Below, one piece after another: positions 43,081-52,608 of a stretch of 64,000 bases of DNA (positions within the stretch are counted from its first letter, which is position 1; each line of letters begins with the position of its first letter). Position numbers and translations under genes: made by a program. The stretch comes from Hetaerina americana (Eukaryota; Arthropoda; Insecta; Odonata; Calopterygidae): the NCBI GenBank assembly GCA_022747635.1, contig JAKTNV010000041.1, positions 2,790,501 through 2,854,500 of the forward strand. The letters are read 5' to 3'. The notes beneath the pieces were generated by a model. It was not told the DNA's origin. It worked only from the letters and a program-made list of their open reading frames with translations, and did no database searches.

Positions 43081-43842
43081 GATTCATCGACGCAACGAAT
43101 CAATTGTTGGGCGAGGGTGACCTCCCCGTGGCGTGCATCGAAAACATTGATATGGGTCAATTGCGTCCCCCATCTCCGCTCGCCCCCCCCCCATTCTACT
43201 CTGCGTTGCTTTCATGTCAAGTGTTGAGAAGTGCCAAGTGACCCGTTTCTGCTGGCTGATTATTCACCAATTCGCACGCGCATCATATTAATTTGGATCA
43301 GATTCAATGTTTGCGGCTTAAAAATGAAACAGTTTCACAGTGCTTTCCCCTTGGTCGGGATCCCGGTCAAGGCGAATGTGCATCTGCGGATGACTCCACT
43401 TAAAAGTTCCTGTCGTGGCATCTCCCGCAGGTATTTGAATGGTTACGGCTTCATTGCGCCGCGATTATTTAAAAAAATCTAGTAAGAAAATAGCGAGACT
43501 CAACAGCTGTGCCAACCGGGCCATTCCACTCGACTCTTCAGAGTGAATATTTGCTTCGGGACCATTGGCCCTTTCTCTGTATGAGCGCCTAGGATCTACT
43601 CAGCGGAGGGCAATTGAGTTCATCAGTCGATGTCAAATATCACTGTTTAATGTCAATCGGAGATATTTCCTCAAAGGGACGTACCTTAATGCTATGATAA
43701 AATGACAAAATTGTATTTCTAAGGCTTCTATTAAGAGCATATCCAATTTACGCGAAAGTACACGATAGGGGCTCACACTTATTTAGGTGCATAAGACACA
43801 CCCTCTGCCATGAATAACCTGTGGGAGCTGGTTGGGCATGAA
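43081..43842. other. Mostly featureless; possible LINE coding scrap
   Basis: One plus frame at about 43565-43705 reads LALSLYERLGSTQRRAIEFI then SRCQISLFN, reminiscent of the QRRA-x-RFI segment of jockey/CR1-type LINEs. The support is weak. 43180-43195 is a C-run. Confidence 0.3.
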
Positions 43843-43845
43843 TTA

Positions 43846-44402
43846 CAGGGTTCGTCCGGAAAATAAGTGTACTGACTCCTGGGCTGGGCGCGCCGCTCCA
43901 GGCGCGCCCAGCACCGCTCTGACGGGCTGCGATTGGAGGGGGTATGTTGGCAAGCGACGCTAAAAAAGGCAGTTGGCTCTGAGCTGTGGTGTAGTGAGGA
44001 GCTCTGTTAACGCGAACCTCCACGCTTCGACCCACGTCACGGAACGCGATGCCGAAGTTTTTGGAGCAGCGTTATTCCATCAAATTTGCGGTAAAGCTTG
44101 GGAAATCGTCTACCGAAACTGTCAGTATGATTGACCAGGCTCACGGGGAGTCAGCCATGTCCAGAAACATGATCTTTCGGTGGCACAAGATGTTCGTGGA
44201 GGGCAGAGAAGAGGTCGACGACGAGTCTTCGAGAGGTTCCCGATGATGCCTTCGCGGGAGCGTTCCAGGAATGGGAACGCCGCTGGAACAAGTCTATCGA
44301 CTCACAAGGGTCCCATTTTGAGGAATATTAGCTTAAGATATGTAAAAGTGTAATAAATTTTTTTTCCTGAGCTCAGTACACTTATTTTCCGGACGAACCC
44401 TG
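43846..44402 (+). mobile_element. 557-bp mariner deletion derivative (MITE-like), copy 2
   Basis: Perfect 30-bp terminal repeats and TA duplications at 43844-43845 and 44403-44404. The internal join GACGACGA|GTCTTCGAG is the same as in 23254-23811, so the two copies descend from one deleted ancestor. The 65-codon frame (44049-44246) is also kept and differs by a few substitutions (for example IDQAHG against INQAYG). A repeated GGCGCGCC motif flanks GCTCCA at 43888-43909. Confidence 0.95.
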
Positions 44403-44404
44403 TA

Positions 44405-44815
44405 CATGCGTCAAAAGACAGCCTTGTAGGCCAACAACTCATTGATAAAATTTATTTAAAAGTAAAGGGAAAATATAGGTAACCCAATCGATAAACTGGG
44501 GATATTATTTGAAATTAGAAACACAGCTCAAATTAATAGCAATATTACACGAATAAATACGTTAAAACGCGGTGGTTTTCGGGGAAATCACTAAGAGGCT
44601 AAAAACATAATCGGAAAATCGAATTACATTTCTTCATGTTGAATAACTGACAAGGAAACGACTCGAATGTCTCAAATCGTCCTTTTCAATTTATTCTTAC
44701 AGGTATTTTATTTTCTTTATCAATTATATTCTCTTACAATAATAATTTTATAAATTATAAAATGTACGTACTTGAAGAGTATGGGAAACAGGACAATGAA
44801 AATGTTTTATTTCTT
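44405..44815. other. No recognisable feature
   Basis: AT-rich spacer. Confidence 0.5.
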
Positions 44816-45058
44816 TAATAAGGCCTCACATTGAGGATGCTGCGAGCGCATGGAATCCATTAAAAAACACATTGATTACAGAATTGAATAGGGTACAGAG
44901 AGAGGCCGCTTTGCTCGTGAAAAACCCGTACCAATGGACACAAAGCGTCACACATTTAATACAGAATCTGGGGTGGGAACCTATAGATATGAGAAGACTC
45001 TAGGGCTAGATTAAACTTATTAAAAAGATATGAAGCGAGTTGTTTTGTATCCGACTTT

Positions 45059-45106
<48 letters not shown>
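45059..45106. repeat. (TA)n microsatellite at LINE 5' junction
   Basis: TA repeat immediately before the truncated RTE-like insertion. Confidence 0.95.
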
Positions 45107-45114
<8 letters not shown>

Positions 45115-45117
45115 ATA

Positions 45118-45319
45118 GAATGTTAGGCAAACGAGGAAAAGGAAGGAACAGGATAGGGATGTTGGACGGGATGAAGGGAGGAAGAAAATACTCAGAGGTG
45201 AAGAGGGACCTGATGTAGAGTAGGATGTTGTGTTTTGCTTGGGGTCACAAATTATTTAAGCAGTAATTATGTCCATCCAAAAACCTACCTTAACCGGTAG
45301 ATTACCTAATAATATTAAC
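45118..45319 (+). mobile_element. RTE-like LINE 3' fragment, short insertion
   Basis: Begins in GRMLGKRGKGRNRIGML coding text and ends with the hairpin CTACC-TTAACC-GGTAG (45287-45302) and CTAATAATATTAAC. A 9-bp duplication ATGTATATA (45109-45117 and 45320-45328) brackets it, though AT-richness makes chance possible. It is inserted in a CR1-like LINE. Confidence 0.85.
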
Positions 45320-46060
45320 ATGTATATATATTTAAGCCCCTAATTACCAGTTCATAGGCAGGGTCGACAATTGTCACAAAATCAGAGTTAGGCTGCCGAG
45401 CTGATAGATTCAAGTATTCGTTTTTCCCGCGGACTATTCACGTCAGCAGTAAAAGGGGAACACCTAAGAAAATAATAATAATAATGAATAATTGGGCCCG
45501 TTTGAGCAGAATCGGGCAATTTATGGTTTCAATTTCAGTTTTTGGGGTGCCTTATTTTTAAACCCCCAATACACTTTCGTTAAAACACAAAGAAAATAAT
45601 AGGTACACTCTGTCGAAAATAGGAGTTTGCAAGATTAAATTCCCACAAAACACTCTCCAAGTCTGGCGTCTTAATGCCCCCCGCCGTGCGCCCTTGTCCC
45701 AGCTAGGGTGTAGGCGAATGTATTTCAAGTCTATTGTATTTGCCAATTGTCGGTCCTGAATGCGTAGAATACTAACCAGTGATGAGTGTCTGAATTGCGT
45801 GTGTGGCTGCATTCTCAGATGTATTTTATTGTCCTCTTTGTGCAGGCATAAGAAATGGCTGCTAAGCATTTAGCACCCGTAATATGTGCGAACACTTGGC
45901 GCGATTGGTGTTCGGTCGCCCCCCTTCCACGCGATGCTTGGGTGGATCGCGGGGTACCAGGTGCATTCGGAAATAGAGGGATGTTCACCCCCCGCCACAC
46001 GCCCTTGCGGCAGCTTGCTATGGAGATGTAGACACACATGTAGAATTTCTAGTGGCATAT

Positions 46061-46125
46061 CAACACCTGCCACACGTCCTTTCGGTGGCTTGTGGGGTAA
46101 TGCATGCATGTAGATGTAGAATCTT
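46061..46125 (+). mobile_element. CR1-like LINE tail stem-loop
   Basis: ACACCTGCCACACGTCCTTT, then GGTGGCTTGTGGGGTAATGC and ATGTAGATGTAGA, placed just after another tail: two tails within 130 bp. Confidence 0.65.
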
Positions 46126-46259
46126 TCCTGGCTCACCACGCTCATCTGCATCAGCCTATATTCCTCATTGACTCTTTTGTTAAAAATAATTTTTTAATTC
46201 TTTCCCACCCGAAGTTTCAGCATTTCCGTATGCTAAGGGATAACCTCATTTGTATTTGA

Positions 46260-46440
46260 TTGAAGTCCTGAGATCCAGTCGTCGGAATCTACATTTGCAC
46301 AATGCCCCACAAGCCGCCCGGAGGCCGACTGGCGACGGCAGAAGCATGAATGAAGGAAATTCAGTCCATTCGCGCATTTGAATAAACCTAAGCAAATAAA
46401 TGCACACAAAACACTCCTGCGCACAAAACATTTCGACATG
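46260..46440 (-). mobile_element. CR1-like LINE tail
   Basis: The plus strand CTACATTTGCACAATGCCCC then ACAAGCCGCCCGGAGGCC is the complement of the shared tail end. Confidence 0.55.
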
Positions 46441-49400
46441 CATGATTATTTGTGTAAATAATGAAGTCTTTAAAGGACATATTCGAGCACTTCCGGGTTC
46501 CCTTTTGCTATTTTGTGCGAGGGGAGGACGAGTGTTTTAATCGGCCATTTGCGGGGCCTTCCTCGCTCTTATTACATCTTGGTGACCAATTATCCCGATG
46601 AAATTTGGGACCGCGATGACTCCCTCGCTGTCACAAGAAAATATTTTTGTTTATAATAAACTTCCCATATTCCTCCGATGTGACTGTAGGTCTTCGTGAC
46701 TTCAGAGATTACCAATCCAAACCCTCCCAACATATTCGCCGCGAATACTCCCTTCTCACGTAGCAATATTGAATACAACATTCCTTCGACCCCGTGATTA
46801 ACGCTTACTCCAATGGGTTCCAAGTAATTGTCGCAAATTCCAAACTCGACCTAAGGCGGAGAGTGACACCTCTTATTGCAGTCATGGAAACATCATGGAG
46901 CCGCAGTCGTGGCTCGCTAGAAAACCCGCGGAGACTTCATTCGACATATGCTTTGTACATCTCCTCCCTCGTTAGTTAGATCCCACGTGGAATACGCTGA
47001 GAGCAAACGGTTTCCGTCCAAGAGCTCATTGATGTCGAATAAAGAACAGCCGAAGCCAAAATGAATTTCACTCCTCATCATTTAATTCGCATGGATTTGT
47101 TTCCAAGGTTAAATTTCGATGTCGACTGCACTTTTCATTTTATTATATTTATATTATTTTTCTTGTTGTGGTGGAGGCCTGTCGTATCAATGGTTCTGGC
47201 TCACTTAATTCCATTTTCTGCATAACATATAAATAATTTATTAGGTTACTTAACCCTTGTTTTGAATTAAGTCTAATTCCAACATGTACATGCATACAAA
47301 TTTGCACCTATTTTGATTTTATTTTTACTAAATTATTTTCCTTCCTCTCCCGTATTCTCCCTCATCTCACACACCCTTCTCACGCGGTGCTGGCACCCCA
47401 TGACACACACTTTTTTGGTCAATCGCGGGGTATTTATGTCGATATTGGAAAATGTATTTATCTCTCTCTCTTATCTCCTTCTCGTTCCGTGCTTAGGAAA
47501 ATGAAGGTTTTATATTCCTTCGTCGGCATTTTCTGGCATGGCCTTCAATTTATCTATGAAACTCAATTTTCACTGATTCCGTTCTGTTCTTGTTTTCAAT
47601 CATCTCTATCCAGCATCGAGGACCATAAAAGAAGGTTTTAAACTGCTACGAGTTTTTTTTATCATTCCTTTTCATATTTTTCATCTGCTGTTCTATTATT
47701 CGTTCCACACACAGTTTATAACGTTGTCATTTTTTATCTTGCACTTTTTCCTTAGTACAAGCCAAGCTATCTCCTAAATGATGAAAATTTGATACTTTTT
47801 GTGCCCCAGTTTACTAAGGGACCCGTAACTTGCACCCTCTTACATGTGGCACTAAGATGAAACAGAGGGTTCTAGTCCATCGGGACATGAAGAAGGAATT
47901 TTCCATCTATACTCAATCTTACATACCTTGGCATAAATGCAATTCATATTAATTAAAGCCTCAACACTTGAAAGAGAATTACAAAGATACTCCCGGAAAT
48001 ATGGATATTATTTAGGGAAGTTCCATACCTCTAACGTAAGTAAAACCTCAGGTCGTGGAGAGTCAGTGTGAAACGGTGTTTTCTGTCATTCTTTGATTTC
48101 GCTTTAACACATACGCGGACTTCACAATGCTTCCATGTCCATCGACAGGACGGTGAAGGCGAGTGGGCCGCGAAACTTGTGGGCCTGCCTTCAAGGAGGG
48201 AGTCAAGTCCCGACCACGGGCGCCCTTGAGCGAATCAAATTCATCCCTTTCTTTAAATGCGGGAAATGATATGAAGAGACGATAATATTCATTTCGTAAT
48301 TATTTTCACATTGTCTGGTGCTGAGTTAAATGCTAAGCAGAGCTATCGAGAAGCAACGGGTGACTGAATGATCACTCTATTTTGTACCGCCCACGGTTGC
48401 GGATCGGACTGATGCCGCCAAGGATAAAGATCCTGTCCCTGCCCATAGGGTCGGGCGCCTCTTTTTTCACCGGCGTCGACCCCACCCCCCCTCTCTTCCC
48501 TCCATCACTCCCTCCCGGACATTTCATTTTCCGTCTCCCCCGTGGAATCCTTGCAAAAATTCAAAGAAGTCCCCTCCGCCGAGCCCCACTCATCAGAGGG
48601 CGCCGTCCCCAGACAAATCCCGAAATCTTCGCTCTACCCTCGCAATCAAAGATGGAAATTCCGCTCTAATCCCGACGGTGGTTCCTTCATTCCACGCTCG
48701 CCGCTTCCCCACGGGATATCTGATGGGGAACGCGATAGCTAATTTCTTTACGGGTTGCCTGGAACGGCTGACCAGACAAAGAAGAATGTAAAATTCATTG
48801 AGGAATTAAAGGACATTTAATTTTCAGAATTAAATTTTATTTCCTTTAGTTTTATTTCATTCGGGGGTCGGAGGGAAAGGCTAGTATAATCCGGGGCGAA
48901 AAGAGTGTCTCCAGCAATCATGTCCTCAGACTTGAAACCGTAAATCCATTCATCGCATTTATTATTGAAATTTGAGAGATTCCAAGTGTAACCGTAGACC
49001 AGCGATGAATTAATGGAAATACGACTGCAATGTAAACGATAATAAACTAGTCTGGGTTGAAACTGCCCCCGCTAATAACTGCTGTCCAGCCTCGTTCCAC
49101 GAACCTCCGCCCACTTCGTATTTCGTCAGAAATTCCGGATTAAAGAGCGTCCCACCGTGGCATTTACATTATGCAACCGTAATATTAATTTAACTTATTG
49201 ATATATTAACCAGAATATCCAAATAGAGGTAAATTATTCCATGCATATTCTAATAAAAAATATCTTCGTCGGCCAAAAATGCCAAGATTGGAATACGGCA
49301 TTAAATGGTACGGCGAGAATTATGAACTAAGAAGTCTGCAAAGGGACAAATCTAGATGATAACGCAGAGTAAATCTCTGGATTGGCATCTTCTGACGATG

Positions 49401-49864
49401 AGCCGCAATGCCATCGAAAGAGTTTTAAAAATGGATCTGTAGTGTTCTAGCTTCCGCTTTTCTTCCTTTTTTCTACCTCCCCTCCCCCCGTTTATTATAG
49501 CTTTCAATGTTAAATGATGTTTTTTTGCCCACAATCAACCAGCGAGGAAGCTGTTCTAAAATAGGCAAACCACGCACAATGAATGATTTATAATAAATAA
49601 AAAATGAAGAATTTGCCCCGTATTGAAATTCAAAAAGCAATCCGCTTAAGCAGGCAGTTATCATTTTAAAAGACTAAGAAATGCTCATGGAGACGTCTAT
49701 GGCTTATTATTAGAGGAAAAACCATATGGCGATGCTGGATAAGGTGGAAATAGCGTAGAATTTTATCGATGGGATCTCGATTGACATAACTAAAAAAAGA
49801 AGCAGACTGAACACGCACGCCTTCAAAATAAAAAAGAGATCTTCCACCTGTCTGAAGTAGCAGC
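46441..49864. other. No gene seen; one partial LINE tail
   Basis: A partial CR1-like tail occurs near 47375-47460 (CACGCGGTGCTGGCACCCCA, TCGCGGGGTATTTATG). 48420-48720 is GC-rich with overlapping low-complexity frames (48382-48669, 48542-48742). The remainder is AT-rich with nothing recognisable. Confidence 0.45.
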
Positions 49865-49910
49865 AGTAGTTTCAAAGGAGGTGACCGACAGCTCCGGTCA
49901 TTTGCTTCAC
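49865..49910 (-). mobile_element. SINE family 2, 3' domain fragment
   Basis: The plus-strand GGAGGTGACCGACAGCTCCG is the complement of the family-2 SINE 3' domain (compare GGAGGCGACCGACAGCTGAA at 63606). Only about 40 bp is alignable. Confidence 0.45.
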
Positions 49911-50704
49911 TGCTATTACTTGCGTCACTGTGAAAGCGGCGCTGGGCTGCAATCCAAGTCCAGCAAGAGATGCATAATCGTTAAACGGCGATTTTCACCG
50001 TCAGTTCATCCGTCCACACAAGGCTACGCCGACCACTGCGGTCCTCGTGAATACTGGTGCTGTGGTCGAATTTAAACAACACACCACTGCCATACTCCGT
50101 GTTCGTACACACTTTACGAAGTTGCCGATGAATTTCAATTGGCCTGTGTTAGTTTTTTGTCAAGTAATAAAACTAATCCCAGAGCAAACTTCACAACTCG
50201 CGGGATTTTCTATTGCAGCGCACATTTCAACATTTCACAATGTGAGCAAAGTAGAAGAAGAACCACAGCCTCACACACACTACCACAGCAGGATGCGTAG
50301 TACTGAGTGTGGCAGGGGCGTGTATAGATACCGAGAAGGTGGCTCTAGGTCCCTAGCCACCGACACGCTAGGCCGAAACGTAAGTTACTTTCTGGTCAGC
50401 CTTCGCAGATACATAGCGATATATTCGTCCGAAAAATCCGCGTTTAAAATGTTTAACGTATTTTTTACCGTTGATTAGGATGTAATCTCAGTTATCATTT
50501 CTCCAAATGGGAAGAGGTGAGCCAATGAAACCAACAGCGCCGTGTCGCCATCAAAAATAAGCCCTTACTCATTACTGGTGGGAATGCCTTCTTTCTCGAC
50601 AATATGCATAAATAAATACGAGCCTCTTCCACGTCTCATATACTACTTAATATTGTTGATTTTTCTTTTCCTTTCTTCGTATTCTGTAAAATGAGTTTAT
50701 TTTC
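49911..50704. other. No recognisable feature
   Basis: A 143-codon plus frame at 50047-50478 has no domain I recognise and is not called. Confidence 0.45.
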
Positions 50705-50790
50705 CTGTTCACAGTGCATCTACCGGCAAGGGTAGGCTTCTTTCTACTGCCCGCTCGCAGCGAAGCCAAGGGGCTGCCAAGCCAAGGTAT
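50705..50790 (-). mobile_element. Possible 3' hairpin of a diverged RTE relative
   Basis: The minus strand has AGCCTACCCTTGCCGGTAGA (complement of 50713-50733), the same stem CTACC/GGTAG as the main RTE-like family with a different loop (CTTGCC). No coding region is identifiable to the right. Confidence 0.4.
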
Positions 50791-51369
50791 TTCACGCAGT
50801 TCTCTCGAATGTGAGGACCCGCAGCCATGGGAGCATACAAATACTTGGACCGAGAGAGAGAGAAACTTTATACTAAAATAATAAACTTTCCTACTACTAG
50901 CTTTCCTTTTTCTTACGTTGGTACAAAAAATAAACCAGTAGAAACCACAAGTCATGAACTTCGCAGTGAGTACTCAAAAGCCATATCCATAACCGTTGGG
51001 AATGTAATTAGCATTTATTTTAATCGCAACGCCATATTTCTCATGTTGCTCATCATATTTTCTTTTTCTATGCTCTCTTTAATTTTTTGACCGCTGCTCT
51101 CATTAGCTCCATTTGTCTCAGTTCCTAAATTAAACTAGTGCAAAGGAGTTGCCGTTGATCGGCATTTTCATTTCCTTCCCTCATGCATCGCAATGTCGTT
51201 CACTTGCTGCTTCCAGTATTTTTTTACGAAAATAATAAAGCCCAAAGATTGTATTGTAATGACATTTAAATATGATCATTAGTTCTTAACATAGGCAAAA
51301 GCGCAGTTATGAAATTTCGGGATAAAAGAAGTGGCGGACCGGGCTTAAATTATGTAATAGTTCAGTTCT
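50791..51369. other. No recognisable feature
   Basis: Short GA repeat at 50855-50865; otherwise AT-rich. Confidence 0.5.
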
Positions 51370-52210
51370 AACTTCGGCCGATGAAGTTAAATATTTGGGG
51401 GCAGTTGTAACACCACGCCTTTCATGGTGAGCACATATCAAGGCAATATGCGGATCCTCTTCAAGGACACTCGGCTTAATTAAACGGGTAGTGGTGGGGA
51501 AATGGAATGAGAAAGTAAGAGAGAGGTGTTATTTCGCTCTAGTTAGGCCTCATTTGGAATATCCCGCAAGTATTTGGGATCCTTGGGAAAAAATTTGGCT
51601 AAAAGAATTAGAATACGTCAAGAGAAAATCCGCTAGATTCGTTAAAAATTGTTATGATAAGAACACAAGTGTGACAGGTTTCTTAGGGGATTTAGGCTGG
51701 GAACCAGTTGATGTACGGAGACAACAGGCGAGGCTTATACTTTTAGAAAGGTTCAGAACAAACGAGTTTAACTATGACAATGAAGGAATTATAATGGCCC
51801 CACACTACTTAGGTAGATCAGACCACAAGGATAAAATAAGGGAGATAGATTTCAGTACAGATAGATACAAATACTCATTCTTTCCCCGAACAATCAGAAA
51901 TCATATTAGAAAAACTGAAGTCATTTTTGAAATATTAAAGATATCCGATTTATAAATCGAGACAAGATTAAAAGCTGCCTAATAAGGTTTATTTGTTGGT
52001 GAATGTGTATGCTAGTGGACAGTATATGTATTTCGCATGCGTGTAAGTTAAACATATTTTCGTAGTAATATCGCATTTGTAATTTTAGTGAAGCATGAAG
52101 TTTTTACTTTTGCATGTGATTTTGTTCTCTTTTCCGGGTGCTGACCAAAACCCCCCTCCTAAAGTCCTTGCGGCGGCTTGCGGGGTATTATGTAGGCGTA
52201 GATTCAAAAT
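51370..52210 (+). mobile_element. CR1-like LINE, C-terminal region and complete 3' tail
   Basis: Contains the ORF end (to 51955) and a 255-bp 3' UTR with the tail AACCCCCC... GTCCTTGCGGCGGCTTGCGG and TATTATGTAGGCGTAGATTC. It is the reference copy here for the more than ten solo tails elsewhere in the window. 5' truncated. Confidence 0.85.
51374..51955 (+). pseudogene. CR1-like LINE protein, C-terminal fragment with one stop
   Basis: The frame reads LTSADEVKYLGAVVTPRLSW, TGA (51428-51430), then AHIKAICGSSSRTLGLIKR, ALVRPHLEYPASIWDPW, LEYVKRKSARFVKNCYDKN, LGWEPVDVRRQQARL and YKYSFFPRTIRNHIRK, ending at 51955. These blocks are the thumb and C-terminal part of CR1/L2/jockey-type RT proteins. The catalytic fingers and palm are missing. 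Apart from the TGA (usually a residue such as Ser or Cys there) it is well preserved, suggesting moderate age. Confidence 0.85.
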
Positions 52211-52503
52211 ATACAACCAATAATAGTACTATGGCGCATAATCAATCAGCCTGATTAATTTTCAAATGACTTTTCGTCACCTAGTGTCAGCAGTCGATTA
52301 ATTACCATCAAGAAATAATGATCGGAGAATCGAGGAACCAACTCGTCTCTTGGTGACCGATTTAATTCATTCCTCTGATGAGCTTTCTCGTCTCTTCAAT
52401 ATCTTCATCTATAATATTTTGTTATGGTATAATATCCCTTCAATTGAGATGACCACATAAACATAACAGTTTCAGGTTTGAATTTGTGTAATTCCCTCAT
52501 GAC
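52211..52503. other. Spacer before the Penelope-like element
   Basis: AT-rich. TAATTCCCTCATGACT (52489-52504) resembles TAATCCCTCATGGCT at 57426-57440 and may be a degraded target duplication. Confidence 0.4.
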
Positions 52504-52608
52504 TGAATCCATGCTGATTTCCAGGAATTACCGTCGCGTAGTTTAGTTGGTAGACAACTGTTTCGCCCCCAGTCCTGGAGGCGTCTTCAGGTCGAAGTGA
52601 TGTGCGTT
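52504..52608 (-). repeat. Penelope-like element, left inverted arm, outer part
   Basis: Reverse complement of about 57293-57397. On the minus strand it carries a hammerhead-like core: CTGAAGA (52590-52584), a stem of GCC... GGC, and GAAA (52564-52561). It ends in TGCGTT (52603-52608), the left duplication of the inserted LINE. Confidence 0.85.

Larger units (their letters stand above)
44816..46060 (+). pseudogene. CR1-like LINE remnant split by an RTE-like insertion
   Basis: 44816-45058 reads IRPHIEDAASAWNPLKN, LNRVQREAALLVKNPYQWTQ and NLGWEPIDMRRL, then stops: the post-RT region of a CR1-type protein. The text is interrupted by TA repeats and an RTE fragment (45059-45328) and resumes near 45340 (GGCAGGGTCGACAATTGTCA), matching 12428 onward. 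Tail motifs TTCCACGCGATGCTTGGGTG and CACCCCCCGCCACACGCCC follow at about 45927 and 45988. Confidence 0.75.

Noticed and set aside
52536..52552. Perfect pol III A-box match (TAGTTTAGTTGG) in the Penelope arm
   Set aside because: There is no B box at a proper distance, and the stretch also forms the hairpin AGTTG-GTAGA-CAACT next to the hammerhead-like core. Chance or RNA structure is the simpler reading.
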